Numbered from the stretch's first letter, positions 27,722 to 36,513 are shown. The stretch: 64,000 bases of DNA from Bacillus sp. USDA818B3_A (GCF_009928415.1 NZ_JAABNN010000006.1:15551-79550); one strand, 5' to 3'. The notes: a model not told the origin generated them from the sequence alone. A program made the numbers and translations.

Positions 27722-28720
27722 TTGAGTACAACAATACCTGAGAGCTGGTGGAAGCAGCTAAGGTTACCGATCATTTCTGCACCCATGTTTTTGGTGTCAG
27801 GCACCGAACTGGTAAAAACATGCTGTTTAAATGGGGTCATAGGTTCTTTTCCAGCACCGAATGCCAGGCCAATCGAGGTTTTAGACCAATGGATGGGACA
27901 GTTAAATGAAGAGCTAGCGGAGGCACGAGCAATCGAGCCGGATCGGAAAATTGCTCAATGGGCAATGAATATGGTGGTACATAGCTCCTATAGCCGCCTG
28001 CAGGATGAACTAGCTCTTATTAAAAAGCATAAACCCCAACTAGTTATTACCTCCTTAGGAAGTCCAAAACATGTAGTGGAGATTGTTCATGAATATGGCG
28101 GCCTCGTCTTTTCAGATGTAAGTGATTTAAAGTTTGCTAAAAAGGCGGCGGAAGCGGGTGTGGATGGGTTGATCCTCGTGGCAAGCGGGGCTGGCGGCCA
28201 TGCGGGGCAAATTAACAGCTTTGCATTCGTTGACATGGTCCGGACCTTTTGGGACGGCATCATAATCCTTGCCGGTTCGATTTCAACTGGGAAAAGTATC
28301 TTAGCCGCCCAGGCCGCAGGTGCGGATCTTGCCTATATGGGTTCTCGTTTTATTGTGGCAACAGAAAGTATGGCAAATAATGATTATCGTAAAATGCTTG
28401 TGGAAGCCACACAGGAGGACCTGATTTTAACGGATGCTTTCTCCGGGGTTAAAGCAAATATGCTGATCCCAAGTATAAAAAAAGCCGGACTTGATCCGGA
28501 GAAACTAGCAAAGAAGGAACAAATAAACTTCGATCATATGCAAAAGGAATCGAATGCTAAGGCCTGGAAGGACATTTGGTCGGCGGGTCATGGGGTGGGA
28601 GCAATTGACCGGATTGAATCCGCCGCTGATATCATTAATCGATTAGAACTTGAATATAGGGAAGCACATCAAAAGATGATTCGTTTAGCAGGCAGACTAA
28701 CAAATGCCAGTGTAAAATGA
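27722..28720 (+). CDS. Nitronate monooxygenase
   Basis: A 332-residue FMN-dependent TIM-barrel enzyme of the 2-nitropropane dioxygenase family. Family motifs are LRLPIISAPMFLVSG at the start, GLILVASGAGGHAGQ with the catalytic histidine (about residue 160), ILAGSISTGKSILAAQAAGADLAYMGSRF for FMN phosphate, and ESMANNDYRK. It oxidises nitronates such as propionate-3-nitronate. TTG start behind a strong AGGAGGG. It is followed after 18 bp by an unrelated small membrane protein gene. Confidence 0.9.
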   Translation: MSTTIPESWWKQLRLPIISAPMFLVSGTELVKTCCLNGVIGSFPAPNARPIEVLDQWMGQLNEELAEARAIEPDRKIAQWAMNMVVHSSYSRLQDELALIKKHKPQLVITSLGSPKHVVEIVHEYGGLVFSDVSDLKFAKKAAEAGVDGLILVASGAGGHAGQINSFAFVDMVRTFWDGIIILAGSISTGKSILAAQAAGADLAYMGSRFIVATESMANNDYRKMLVEATQEDLILTDAFSGVKANMLIPSIKKAGLDPEKLAKKEQINFDHMQKESNAKAWKDIWSAGHGVGAIDRIESAADIINRLELEYREAHQKMIRLAGRLTNASVK

Positions 28721-28738
28721 ATCCTGGTAAGGAGAACG

Positions 28739-29497
28739 TTGCTCAACTTACATTTAAATGATGTGAGCAGGTATGGAATGAATAAAATTAAATGGTTTTT
28801 AGTTGGTACTTTTACCATTTTACTAATTTCAGGGGGATGGTTAGGATACCTAAAAATGACTGATGATACTTATGAAGGAATGTCTATTATTCCTGAACAA
28901 CAAGACGATATCCCTTTATTTAAAGGGTTAGAGCCAAATGAAAATCATTATGTAATAGAGGGGGACCACTGGAAGGAGATTTATGATTTTTACTTTAAAA
29001 AACTTCCCAAACATGGATGGGAGAATCAATATGTTCAATCTGCACTTGATGACAATGACCCAGAAAATGATTGGGGTGGATTTGATTCTTCTTGGACAAA
29101 AAAAGGTTTTGAAGGTGAATTAAGCATCTCTGCTTCATATGATAGATCTGACCAACAAACAAAGATCATATTCGACCAAAATCCTATTTATCATTCTTCA
29201 ATCTGGATAGATAAAGTTCCAGAAAGTATTTGCATATATAAGAATTCAACTGACACAGATTGTATAGTTTTAAAGGATAAAGCTAAGATACAGAAAATAG
29301 CAGGCATTATAAATAATGCTATCGATTGGGATGAAAAGGCATTACCACTCGAAAAAGAAAGTACAATGGATTTTGGCGAGATAAATATCATGGTTATCTA
29401 TGAAAGGGAAAAAGAAATTTATTTTAAGTCGGAAAAAGGTGTAAAATACGCAAAACCCGAACCTGAATTCTTTAAACTTACCAACCTCTCGCAATAA
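28739..29497 (+). CDS. Membrane-anchored protein of unknown function
   Basis: Up to 252 residues with one N-terminal transmembrane helix (WFLVGTFTILLISGGWLGYL) and an extracytoplasmic part of about 210 residues rich in acidic and aromatic residues. No domain recognised. Two starts are possible: TTG at 28739 close behind AAGGAG, or ATG at 28778, which puts the helix right at the N-terminus; the second looks more natural for the protein, the first for the ribosome site. It probably shares the nitronate monooxygenase transcript and ends at a good terminator. Confidence 0.62.
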   Translation: MLNLHLNDVSRYGMNKIKWFLVGTFTILLISGGWLGYLKMTDDTYEGMSIIPEQQDDIPLFKGLEPNENHYVIEGDHWKEIYDFYFKKLPKHGWENQYVQSALDDNDPENDWGGFDSSWTKKGFEGELSISASYDRSDQQTKIIFDQNPIYHSSIWIDKVPESICIYKNSTDTDCIVLKDKAKIQKIAGIINNAIDWDEKALPLEKESTMDFGEINIMVIYEREKEIYFKSEKGVKYAKPEPEFFKLTNLSQ

Positions 29498-29505
29498 ACA
29501 ACGAC

Positions 29506-29533
29506 AAAAAGCACCGAAATATCGGTGCTTTTT
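29506..29533 (+). terminator. Intrinsic terminator
   Basis: A perfect 12-bp stem (AAAAAGCACCGA with TCGGTGCTTTTT) and 4-nt loop. Confidence 0.92.
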
Positions 29534-29604
29534 GAGTTTTCTCACTATATATTTTGGGTTACAATTACAAGTTTTGCGATTGAAAAGTAACCTGTTATTT
29601 AATA

Positions 29605-29910
29605 TTACATGGTTCCTTTTTTTGGTTTATTTTTATCTTTTTTCGGTACGATATTAACCACTTTATAACCTGGTTTAACCTTCACCTTTTTCTTGCCATT
29701 GGCTGTTGTGACCTGATACAGAGTGTATTGACGCGGTTCATGCTCTAAACGATCAATTTTTTTAATCGTTTCTTTATTGAAGTATTTATGTATCTTTTTT
29801 ATTTGCTTCTCTGGTTTTTCACCGTTAAAGAATTCATAGAAAAATTTAATAATAAAGATAAACAATACACCAATGATCAGGGAGTATAGTGTGGAGGATA
29901 TAGCTGACAA
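29605..29910 (-). CDS. Small membrane protein of unknown function
   Basis: 101 residues: one N-terminal transmembrane helix (LYSLIIGVLFIFIIKFFYEF) and a strongly basic C-terminus with many lysines. TTG start, with AAGGATG about eight bases upstream. No family recognised. It is transcribed away from kbl, 145 bp upstream of that gene. Confidence 0.6.
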   Translation of the reverse strand: MSAISSTLYSLIIGVLFIFIIKFFYEFFNGEKPEKQIKKIHKYFNKETIKKIDRLEHEPRQYTLYQVTTANGKKKVKVKPGYKVVNIVPKKDKNKPKKGTM

Positions 29911-30055
29911 AGTTAGACATCCTTTCTATAAAGCAGGTGTGAATTTATAAAATGTATTATAACGAAAAAGATGAAAATAAGAAATGATTAAACGCACTTC
30001 AGGAATATGATATATAAAGAATTAACCTACACATACACTCAAAGGGGGTATTTTT

Positions 30056-31246
30056 GTGTCCAGTCATGTGCTAGATACCTATTTAACTAAAAATCTAGAA
30101 GACCTAAAAGAAAAAGGACTTTACAATGTCATCGACCCGCTTGAAAGCGCAAATGGTCCTGTAATTTCGCTTAACGGCAAGAAATTAATTAATCTATCTT
30201 CTAACAATTATTTAGGCTTGGCAACGGATAAAAGGCTTAAAAAAGCAGCTAAAGAGGCAATTGAAACATACGGAGTAGGTGCAGGGGCTGTCCGGACTAT
30301 TAACGGTACGTTAAAACTTCATGTCGAGCTAGAAGAAAAATTGGCTGAATTTAAACATACGGAAGCCGCAATTGCTTACCAATCAGGGTTTAATTGTAAC
30401 ATGGCCGCTATTTCGGCTTGTTTGGATGCTGATGATGCGATTCTTTCGGACGAATTAAATCATGCCTCGATTATTGATGGATGCCGTCTTTCCAAGGCGA
30501 AAATTATTCGCTTCAAACACTCTGATATGGAAGATTTACGAGCGCGCGCGAAAGAAGCAAAAGATTCCGGTCAATTAAACAAGATCATGGTGATTACTGA
30601 TGGTGTGTTCTCAATGGACGGTGATATTGCTTTATTACCTGAGATTGTGGAGATTGCTGAAGAACTTGATTTAATCACTTATGTAGATGATGCCCATGGA
30701 TCCGGTGTGCTTGGAGAAGGGGCAGGGACCGTTAAGCATTTCGGTCTTTCCGATAAAATTGACTTCCAAATCGGAACTTTATCAAAAGCGATTGGTGTGG
30801 TTGGCGGGTATGTAGCCGGCAAGAAAAAACTAATTGACTGGTTAAAGGTCCGAAGCCGTCCGTTTCTTTTTTCTACATCGTTAACTCCAGCGGATGTAGC
30901 AGCCTGCATCAGGTCGATTGAAATTTTAATCGATAGCAAGGAGCTGAACCAAAAACTTTGGGAAAATGGCGATTATCTAAAAAAAGGATTACAAAAGCTG
31001 GGATTTAATATTGGTAACAGTGAAACTCCCATTACCCCATGTATCATTGGTGACGAGATGCTTACCCAGAAATTTAGTAAACGTTTGTATGATGAAGGGG
31101 TCTATGCAAAAGCAATTGTGTTCCCTACTGTAGCAAAGGGGACAGGGCGTGTCCGAAATATGCCAACTGCTGCCCATACAAAAGAAATGCTTGATCAAGC
31201 GATTAGGATTTATGAAAAAATAGGCAAGGAAATGGGCATTATTTAA
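30056..31246 (+). CDS. kbl: Glycine C-acetyltransferase (2-amino-3-ketobutyrate CoA ligase)
   Basis: A 396-residue alpha-oxoamine synthase, PLP-dependent. [35 protein letters not shown] and [15 protein letters not shown] (the lysine forms the aldimine) are all present. It cleaves 2-amino-3-ketobutyrate with CoA to glycine and acetyl-CoA, the second step of threonine degradation. Length and motifs do not separate it from BioF-type enzymes by themselves, but the threonine dehydrogenase-like gene 90 bp downstream supports Kbl. GTG start with AAAGGGGG. Confidence 0.93.
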   Translation: MSSHVLDTYLTKNLEDLKEKGLYNVIDPLESANGPVISLNGKKLINLSSNNYLGLATDKRLKKAAKEAIETYGVGAGAVRTINGTLKLHVELEEKLAEFKHTEAAIAYQSGFNCNMAAISACLDADDAILSDELNHASIIDGCRLSKAKIIRFKHSDMEDLRARAKEAKDSGQLNKIMVITDGVFSMDGDIALLPEIVEIAEELDLITYVDDAHGSGVLGEGAGTVKHFGLSDKIDFQIGTLSKAIGVVGGYVAGKKKLIDWLKVRSRPFLFSTSLTPADVAACIRSIEILIDSKELNQKLWENGDYLKKGLQKLGFNIGNSETPITPCIIGDEMLTQKFSKRLYDEGVYAKAIVFPTVAKGTGRVRNMPTAAHTKEMLDQAIRIYEKIGKEMGII

Positions 31247-31336
31247 GGATTCTATAGACACTTTCCACAATTAAGTTACGTATCCATAAATTAAATATAA
31301 ATGTTCAGCATTAGTGAAGAGGGCGGAGAAACCACG

Positions 31337-32281
31337 ATGAAGCGGATTTTAATCACAGGTGCATTAGGACAGATTGGTTCGGAACTTACACTTAAGCTGC
31401 GGGAAGTTTATGGAACAACGAATGTTATAGCGACAGATATTAAGAAGAATGAGAGTGAGGCCGCTCAAAACGGACCCTTTGAAACGGTCGATGTTATGGA
31501 TCTTAGCATGCTCATGGGGACTGCCCAAAAATATAAAGTGGATACCATTATGCATTTAGCTGCCCTGCTTTCAGCTACAGCAGAGGCGAGGCCAGTTTTT
31601 GCATGGAATTTGAATATGGGCGGGCTTATGAATGCCCTTGAAACGGCCAGGGAAAGGAAGGCACAATTTTTTACCCCCAGTTCGATTGGTGCATTTGGAC
31701 CAAATACACCAAAGAATCAAACACCACAGGATACAATCATGCGCCCGACAACCATGTATGGGGTTAATAAGGTTTCGGGTGAATTACTTGCAGATTACTA
31801 TTTTCATAAATTTGGTGTAGATACGCGTGGCTTGCGTTTCCCCGGCCTCATCTCCCATGTTACTCCTCCCGGCGGGGGAACGACAGATTATGCAGTTGAA
31901 ATCTATTATGATGCGGTTAAAAATAGAAAGTATACTTCTTATATTGATAAAGGTACCTATATGGATATGATGTACATGCCGGATGCTTTGAAAGCGATCA
32001 TCGATTTAATGGAGGCAGATGCAGCCAAACTTAAGCATCGCAATTCATTTAACGTCACGGCGATGAGTGTGGCCCCGGAAGATATTGCGGCAAGTATTTC
32101 AAAGTATATTCCTGAATTTGAAATTTCTTATAAGGTAGATCTGTTAAGGCAAGGGATTGCCGACAGCTGGCCCAATTCGATTGATGCAAGCAGTGCCAGG
32201 GAAGAATGGGGTTTCACATGCGGGTATGATCTGGATAAAATGACCGAGGATATGATTGAGAAGTTACGTCAGAAGCTATAA
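31337..32281 (+). CDS. tdh: SDR-type L-threonine 3-dehydrogenase
   Basis: A 314-residue extended short-chain dehydrogenase: N-terminal [10 protein letters not shown] nucleotide-binding motif, D at the end of strand 2 (ATDIK) for [11 protein letters not shown] in the active site and the YGVNK catalytic Tyr/Lys pair. This fold is the epimerase-like threonine dehydrogenase, not the zinc-dependent MDR type used by B. subtilis as I recall. The frame opens at 31301, but GGCGGAG before the ATG at 31337 marks the start. Together with kbl it converts threonine to glycine and acetyl-CoA. Confidence 0.88.
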   Translation: MKRILITGALGQIGSELTLKLREVYGTTNVIATDIKKNESEAAQNGPFETVDVMDLSMLMGTAQKYKVDTIMHLAALLSATAEARPVFAWNLNMGGLMNALETARERKAQFFTPSSIGAFGPNTPKNQTPQDTIMRPTTMYGVNKVSGELLADYYFHKFGVDTRGLRFPGLISHVTPPGGGTTDYAVEIYYDAVKNRKYTSYIDKGTYMDMMYMPDALKAIIDLMEADAAKLKHRNSFNVTAMSVAPEDIAASISKYIPEFEISYKVDLLRQGIADSWPNSIDASSAREEWGFTCGYDLDKMTEDMIEKLRQKL

Positions 32282-32353
32282 TTTTAAACAAACGCAGCAA
32301 GGATGGCTCGGGGATTTTTCCCTTTATGCCAGCAGGTGATGTTTACAACAAAA

Positions 32354-32388
32354 ATAACAGCGAAGCTTGAGCTCCGCTGTTATCTTTT
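32354..32388. terminator. Shared bidirectional terminator
   Basis: ATAACAGCG pairs with CGCTGTTAT, and an inner AGCT pair extends the stem with one mismatch. It overlaps the selD stop and serves the convergent tdh and selD genes. Confidence 0.8.
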
Positions 32389-33435
32389 AACATAAATAAG
32401 TTTCTCTTGTTTCTCCATTACACGGCCAACAATGGCACTTTGAGTGATTCCGCTGGCATGTAGCTGCTCCACATAGCTTTTTGCTTCTTTTTCACTCATT
32501 GAAACTAGCAGTCCGCCAGAGGTGATCGCATCACATAGAACATATTGATCCTCTATAGATAAATCCTCATATACTGTATCATCGCTGATCCATTTATGAT
32601 TTGACTTCGAACCTCCCGGAACAACTCCTTTTTCCGCCAATTCGAAAGCCCCTTCTAAAACAGGAACTTGGCTTAAATAGAATTCAAAGCTTACATTACT
32701 GCCGCGGGCCATCTCACTACCATGGCCAAGCAATCCGAAACCAGTCACATCTGTAACAGAGTGCGGCTGATAGCTGCTTAAAACCTCCGCTGCTGTCTTA
32801 TTGAGCATAGCCATCGTTTCCGTTACCAGCTGCTCCTGTTCCGCAGTGACAGCACTTCGCTTAATCCCGGTTGTGAGAATTCCCACACCAATTGGCTTAG
32901 TTAATACCAGTACGTCACCGGGTTTAGCACCTACGTTCTTCCATACCTTTTCCGGATGAACAATTCCCGTGACAGATAAACCAAACTTAGGCTCTTGGTC
33001 GTCAATGGAATGGCCGCCGACAGTTATTGCGCCTGCTTCTTTTACTTTATCAGCAGCGCCGCGAAGGATATCGGATAACATGTCCGCACCAAGTTTCTTA
33101 ATGGGGAATCCAACAATATTCATCACCGTTTTCGGCTGGCCGCCCATTGCATATACATCACTTAACGCATTAGCTGCTGTAATCTGTCCGAACATATATG
33201 GATCATCGACAATTGGAGTAAAGTAGTCTACTGTTTGGATGAGAGCAATGGAGTCGGTTAATTTATAAACCCCTGCATCATCCGATGTATCAAGCCCCAC
33301 AATTAACTCAGGGACAGGTTCTTGTTTTGGTAAATGACGCAAAACTTGCGCCAGGTCCTCAGGACCGATTTTGCAGCCTCAACCAGCTTTTGTCGAAAAA
33401 GAGGTCAGGCGAATTTTCTCTTGTTCACTCAACAT
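32380..33435 (-). CDS. selD: Selenophosphate synthase, itself a selenoprotein
   Basis: Makes selenophosphate from selenide and ATP, the selenium donor for tRNA-Sec. Standard translation stops at a TGA (33379-33381), but the frame continues upstream through KIRLTSFSTKAG to an ATG at 33435 with GGAGG before it. This puts Sec at residue 19 in the motif KAG-U-GCKIGPEDLAQVL, exactly where SelD proteins carry catalytic Sec or Cys next to GC. Full length is then 351 residues, normal for SelD; without the leader the enzyme would lack its active site. Downstream motifs GVYKLTD, GGHSIDD, TGFGLLGHG and GGL are typical. A hairpin follows the TGA. Divergent from the SelW-like gene. Confidence 0.93.
33339..33374 (-). 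promoter_or_regulatory. Candidate SECIS hairpin in selD
   Basis: Beginning five bases after the Sec TGA on the minus strand: GCAAAA pairs with TTTTGC (33369-33374 with 33339-33344) and encloses a perfect GGTCC/GGACC hairpin with a UGA loop (33354-33366). Distance and placement inside the coding sequence fit a bacterial SECIS element for SelB binding. Confidence 0.6.
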
Positions 33436-33575
33436 GTCCACCTCCATTTTCATAGTATACCTCTTTCGGTCCAAAACCGCACGACTCATGCAGAACATTT
33501 GCGAATTGAAAGGGGATACGATAAACTATTTCTACTATCTTAATATAGGAAAACCGAATTGCAGGGGGTGAAAGT

Positions 33576-33815
33576 GTGAAAAACTACCATGTGGCTGTAG
33601 AATTTTGTATGCAATGAAACTACGCACCAAAAGCCGCGAGTTTCGCGGAAGAGTTATTCAACCATTTCAATCGAAACATCCAGAAGCTAGAACTGATTCC
33701 AAGTTCAGGCGGTGTTTTTGAAGTAACTGTTGATGGGGAGAAGATCTATTCTAAACAGGAGACTGGCATTTTTCCTGAAACGGAAGAAATCATTGAAATG
33801 ATGGAGTCCAAATAA
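33576..33815 (+). CDS. SelW-like selenoprotein (Rdx family)
   Basis: Reading through a TGA at 33615-33617 as Sec gives a 79-residue protein with the CxxU motif VEFCMQU (Cys 11, Sec 14), followed by NYAPKAASFAEELFNHF and SSGGVFEVTVDGEKIYS, then GIFPETEEI. Both the thioredoxin-like CxxU near the N-terminus and the later G.FEV..G..I.S and G.FP pattern are those of the SelW/SelT/SelH (Rdx) family, whose members are small redox proteins. GTG start, with a GGGGGTG ribosome site. Too short for a standard open frame because of the TGA. Divergent from selD, with a terminator just after the stop. Confidence 0.88.
33634..33648 (+). promoter_or_regulatory. Candidate SECIS hairpin in the SelW-like gene
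   Basis: A perfect 6-bp stem CCGCGA/TCGCGG with a GTT apical loop, 16 nt downstream of the Sec TGA. Bacterial SECIS elements typically have a short upper stem with a G in the loop at this distance. Confidence 0.65.
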
Positions 33816-33816
33816 C

Positions 33817-33848
33817 AAAAAGCCCTCGAAAAGCGAGGGCTTTTATTC
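33817..33848 (+). terminator. Intrinsic terminator of the SelW-like gene
   Basis: AAAAAGCCCTCG pairs with CGAGGGCTTTT over a 5-nt loop, directly after the stop codon. Confidence 0.9.
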
Positions 33849-33852
33849 ATCT

Positions 33853-33869
33853 ACATAATCATATTATGT
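33853..33869. other. Palindrome with dif-like half site
   Basis: ACATAAT-CAT-ATTATGT is a 17-bp palindrome continued by TAACTGAT. TTATGTTAACT (33864-33874) resembles the right arm of Firmicute dif sites (TTATGTAAACT). The same palindrome plus AACTGAT tail recurs beside xerS at 56812. Confidence 0.4.
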
Positions 33870-33902
33870 TAACTGATTAAGAAAAAATTCACCTTAAAGA
33901 AG

Positions 33903-34298
33903 CTAAGGCAGAGTGATATATCTATTTTTTCCTGTTCCTTTTTTGGTTTTTGAGATAAAAATCTCTAGAATCCCATTTGTAAAAGAAGCGGATATGTCTT
34001 GATCTTTGATATAAAATGGAAACTCAATGGACCGTGACCTTGTCTGATGTGTAAGGGAAGGGGGGTGTTTCATTACAGAGATGGTTAATTTTTTCTCTTC
34101 TATATATATTTTTATAACAGTTACATTAAAATCACTTAAGTTCGCTTCTACAATCCACTCATGTTCGGTCTCGAATAGGTCTATTTGAAATTGGGTTTGG
34201 TCGTAATAAGATGTTAATGGGTCCAGAAAATAGTTTTCCAGCCACTTTTCCACTATAGCAAAATCAAAAGCTTGATTTTGTGCAGCTTTTTTCTTCAT
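33903..34298 (-). CDS. Hsp20/alpha-crystallin-domain protein
   Basis: 131 residues with a small-heat-shock fold: beta-strand-rich FQIDLFETEHEWIVEANL, EEKKLTISV, an aromatic SIEFPFYIKDQDISASF segment and the conserved closing strand FTNGILEIFISK, where family members have a NGvL.i.lpK. The N-terminal arm is short and the C-terminal I-x-I tail is not obvious. Related spore coat proteins (CotM, CotP) exist in Bacillus, so a spore role is possible. ATG, with AAGGGGG upstream. It is divergent from selA. Confidence 0.8.
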   Translation of the reverse strand: MKKKAAQNQAFDFAIVEKWLENYFLDPLTSYYDQTQFQIDLFETEHEWIVEANLSDFNVTVIKIYIEEKKLTISVMKHPPSLTHQTRSRSIEFPFYIKDQDISASFTNGILEIFISKTKKGTGKNRYITLP

Positions 34299-34333
34299 TT
34301 TTGAATCCCCCTTGCTCGTTCATTTTATTCTAT

Positions 34334-34367
34334 CCGTTCATAAAATGTGAACGGGATATGATATAAT
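34334..34367 (+). promoter_or_regulatory. selA promoter with overlapping inverted repeat
   Basis: TATAAT (34362-34367) is a consensus -10 box. Upstream, CCGTTCA (34334-34340) and TGAACGG (34348-34354) form a perfect 7-bp inverted repeat with a 7-nt centre, covering the -35 area, where TTCATA is the best candidate but the spacing is long. The placement suggests a regulator site. Confidence 0.6.
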
Positions 34368-34379
34368 AGGAAAAGAAAT

Positions 34380-34465
34380 TTTACCACCGGACATGCCCAA
34401 GAGGCGAAGGCTGGATGCTTCATTATACTGATATGAAAGGAAAGGCCATCCAGCCCTTAGGTAAA
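34380..34465 (+). promoter_or_regulatory. Structured 5-prime leader of selA
   Basis: Nested pairings: outer TTTACC (34380-34385) with GGTAAA (34460-34465); a perfect 9-bp stem GGCTGGATG (34409-34417) with CATCCAGCC (34447-34455); inner TTCAT with ATGAA. No T-run follows, and the leader runs to 22 nt before the GTG start. It is not a tRNA and does not match a riboswitch I know. E. coli selAB has a SECIS-like leader bound by SelB; an analogous role here is inference. Confidence 0.5.
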
Positions 34466-34487
34466 GGTTAAAGAAGGAGTTTTTATT

Positions 34488-35900
34488 GTGAAAGAATGGT
34501 TACGTTCGTTACCAGCCATCCATGAGCTTCAAAACCATGAAAGTTTTCTTAAACTTCACAATGATCATCATCTAGATCACACGCAGCTCACCAAACATTT
34601 AAAAGAAGTACTTGATCAAATTAGAGAATTGATCTTAAAAGGTATTTGGCTGGGGGCAATTCCTGGATCCAACCAATTTATGATTGAGCTTTTTCAGACT
34701 CTTGAAGAACATGTTCAAAAACAATACTCGTATACGTTAGAAAGAGTCATTAATGCGACAGGAACCATTTTGCACACTAACCTTGGCAGGGCAAGACTTA
34801 GTGAGAAAGCCATTACCCATGTAGTGGAAACCGCTAGAAATTACTCCAATCTTGAATATATTTTAACGGAAGGGGAGCGGGGCTCACGCCATAGTCATGT
34901 AGAAGCACTGATTAGAAAAATCACTGGGGCGGAAGCAGCTATGGTCGTCAATAACAACGCTTCTGCTGTTTATCTGGTTTTAAGGGCATTGGCTAACGGA
35001 AAAGAAGTCCTCGTATCCCGCGGCCAGCTTGTGGAAATAGGAGGCTCCTTCCGTATCTCATCCATAATGGAAGAAAGCGGTGCTATCCTAAAGGAAGTCG
35101 GGACGACTAATAAAACGCATTTGTATGACTACGAAAAGGCAATGTCACAAGATACCTCCATCATCATGAAAGTTCATACCAGTAATTTCAAGGTAATTGG
35201 TTTTACTAAAACTGTTGATACAGACGAACTCGTGCAGTTAACGAAAAAACAAGAGGGCGTCATCTTTTATGAAGATCTTGGCAGCGGGGCACTGTATGAT
35301 TTTAGAAAACACGGTATTGGCGAAGAGCCCGTTGTAAAAGAAGTGATTGATCTAGGGGCGGATGTTGTTACATTCAGTGGAGATAAACTCCTTGGAGGAC
35401 CACAGGCAGGGATTATCGCCGGAAAGAAGGCCATTATTGATCAATTAAAAAAACACCAATTAGCTAGAGTGGTTCGGGTCGATAAGATGACATTGGCGGC
35501 ACTAGAGGGCACCTTGATTGAATATGCCCAAGGGGAAACCGCGATGAAAAACATTCCAATAATTCGTGATTTATTAGTTTCTATTCATGAATTAGACGAA
35601 AGAGCACAATTATTCGTTACAAAATTATTACAAAAAACGAGTCGCTTCCACGCGAGAATTTTTCAAGACTTTGGCCAAGTAGGCGGAGGAACCATGCCAG
35701 ATGTTTTATTGCCGACAATGGTTATTGCTCTAAAGCATGATCAGCTTTCAGCAGAGCAGATTGGCAGAAAGTTGCGAACGGAAACGAAACCTGCGATTGT
35801 AGCGCGTATCCAAAAAGATGAGTTTATGATTGATTTAAGGACAGTTTCATCTGACGAAGAAGCTATATTGTTAGGGGCACTAGTCAATCTCGAAGCTTAA
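34488..35900 (+). CDS. selA: L-seryl-tRNA(Sec) selenium transferase
   Basis: Converts Ser-tRNA(Sec) to Sec-tRNA(Sec) using selenophosphate. The 470-residue length fits bacterial SelA. Seen are NATGTILHTNLGRARLS near residue 90, NNNASAVYLVLRALANGKEV, the PLP lysine K300 in FSGDKLLGGPQAG, and VRVDKMTLAALEGTL. GTG start with AAGAAGGAG. It has its own promoter, a structured leader and a strong terminator; selB, which often follows selA, is not here. Together with selD and the two or three TGA-containing genes it supports an active selenocysteine system. Confidence 0.96.
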   Translation: MKEWLRSLPAIHELQNHESFLKLHNDHHLDHTQLTKHLKEVLDQIRELILKGIWLGAIPGSNQFMIELFQTLEEHVQKQYSYTLERVINATGTILHTNLGRARLSEKAITHVVETARNYSNLEYILTEGERGSRHSHVEALIRKITGAEAAMVVNNNASAVYLVLRALANGKEVLVSRGQLVEIGGSFRISSIMEESGAILKEVGTTNKTHLYDYEKAMSQDTSIIMKVHTSNFKVIGFTKTVDTDELVQLTKKQEGVIFYEDLGSGALYDFRKHGIGEEPVVKEVIDLGADVVTFSGDKLLGGPQAGIIAGKKAIIDQLKKHQLARVVRVDKMTLAALEGTLIEYAQGETAMKNIPIIRDLLVSIHELDERAQLFVTKLLQKTSRFHARIFQDFGQVGGGTMPDVLLPTMVIALKHDQLSAEQIGRKLRTETKPAIVARIQKDEFMIDLRTVSSDEEAILLGALVNLEA

Positions 35901-35907
35901 TCATCCT

Positions 35908-35951
35908 AAACAGAAACGCCCTGATTGATCGGCAGGGCGTTTCTGTTTTTT
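35908..35951 (+). terminator. Intrinsic terminator of selA
   Basis: A perfect 16-bp stem starting AAACAGAAACGCCCTG, 9-nt loop, then a T-run. Confidence 0.93.
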
Positions 35952-35991
35952 ATGTTCAGCTGCTGCGCATAATCAGGGCGCTGCAATATTT

Positions 35992-36132
35992 TTACATATC
36001 GTGGCCAGCATTATGATTATTACGTGAGTGGTTACGGTTCTTAACTTTATGAGAACCACTCAGTGGTTCAGGCTGGCCTGATTGTTTTGGTGCATTTTTA
36101 CGCATATCTTTTCCATCATTTTTGTTAACCAT
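35992..36132 (-). CDS. sspP: Small acid-soluble spore protein P
   Basis: A 46-residue basic protein, too short for ordinary gene finders: [16 protein letters not shown], then [18 protein letters not shown] and the terminal GHDM, which matches SspP of B. subtilis almost throughout. It is made in the forespore and packed in the spore core. ATG with GGAGGG upstream. In B. subtilis sspO and sspP lie next to each other upstream of citB; here a short plus-strand gene lies between them. Confidence 0.93.
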   Translation of the reverse strand: MVNKNDGKDMRKNAPKQSGQPEPLSGSHKVKNRNHSRNNHNAGHDM

Positions 36133-36243
36133 TTTTCATCCCTCCTACTGTTAGGATGCAGTCAATAAGTGTTTTTATGCTGAATAATTTTTATTGTTCT
36201 GTGCAATTTAACGGTATATAAAATGAAGGAGTGAATGAGAGAT

Positions 36244-36513
36244 ATGGATAAATATCCTTACAACAAAGACAAACAACAAGCTTTTCAAGCGGCTCAGCAA
36301 GGATATGAAAATGCGCAAGGTCTGTTTGAGACAATTGTTAGTGACAGTGCCAGCTACGGTCATCAGCTGAAGCATTTAAAGGATGAAGTGAATGAGGCCT
36401 ATCAACAAATTGAAAATGCCTTAGAAGTGGCATCAGAGCATCAAAGAGCACAATTAGAACGTTTTCAGCAAGACCTTCAAAGTATGGTTGCAGAAGTGAA
36501 TCAAGAGGACTAA
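36244..36513 (+). CDS. Small helical protein of unknown function
   Basis: 89 residues from the ATG at 36244 (92 from an ATG at 36235 that lies only three bases after AAGGAG, so less likely). The sequence is amphipathic and Gln/Glu/Ala-rich without Cys, likely an all-helical or coiled-coil bundle: QAAQQGYENAQGLFETIV, EVNEAYQQIENALEVA. It sits between sspP and sspO on the opposite strand, in a spore-gene neighbourhood; a spore role is a guess. Confidence 0.7.
   Translation: MDKYPYNKDKQQAFQAAQQGYENAQGLFETIVSDSASYGHQLKHLKDEVNEAYQQIENALEVASEHQRAQLERFQQDLQSMVAEVNQED

Noticed and set aside
33334..33571. Two plus-strand frames of 66-69 residues opposite the selD start
   Set aside because: They are antisense to the selD leader and Sec region and have no ribosome sites.
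34380..34465. tRNA-Sec gene upstream of selA
   Set aside because: No TCA anticodon in a proper loop, no T-loop GGTTCGA motif, and the stem layout is not that of a tRNA.
36235..36513. Start of the small helical gene at 36235
   Set aside because: Only three bases separate this ATG from AAGGAG; the ATG at 36244 has workable spacing.
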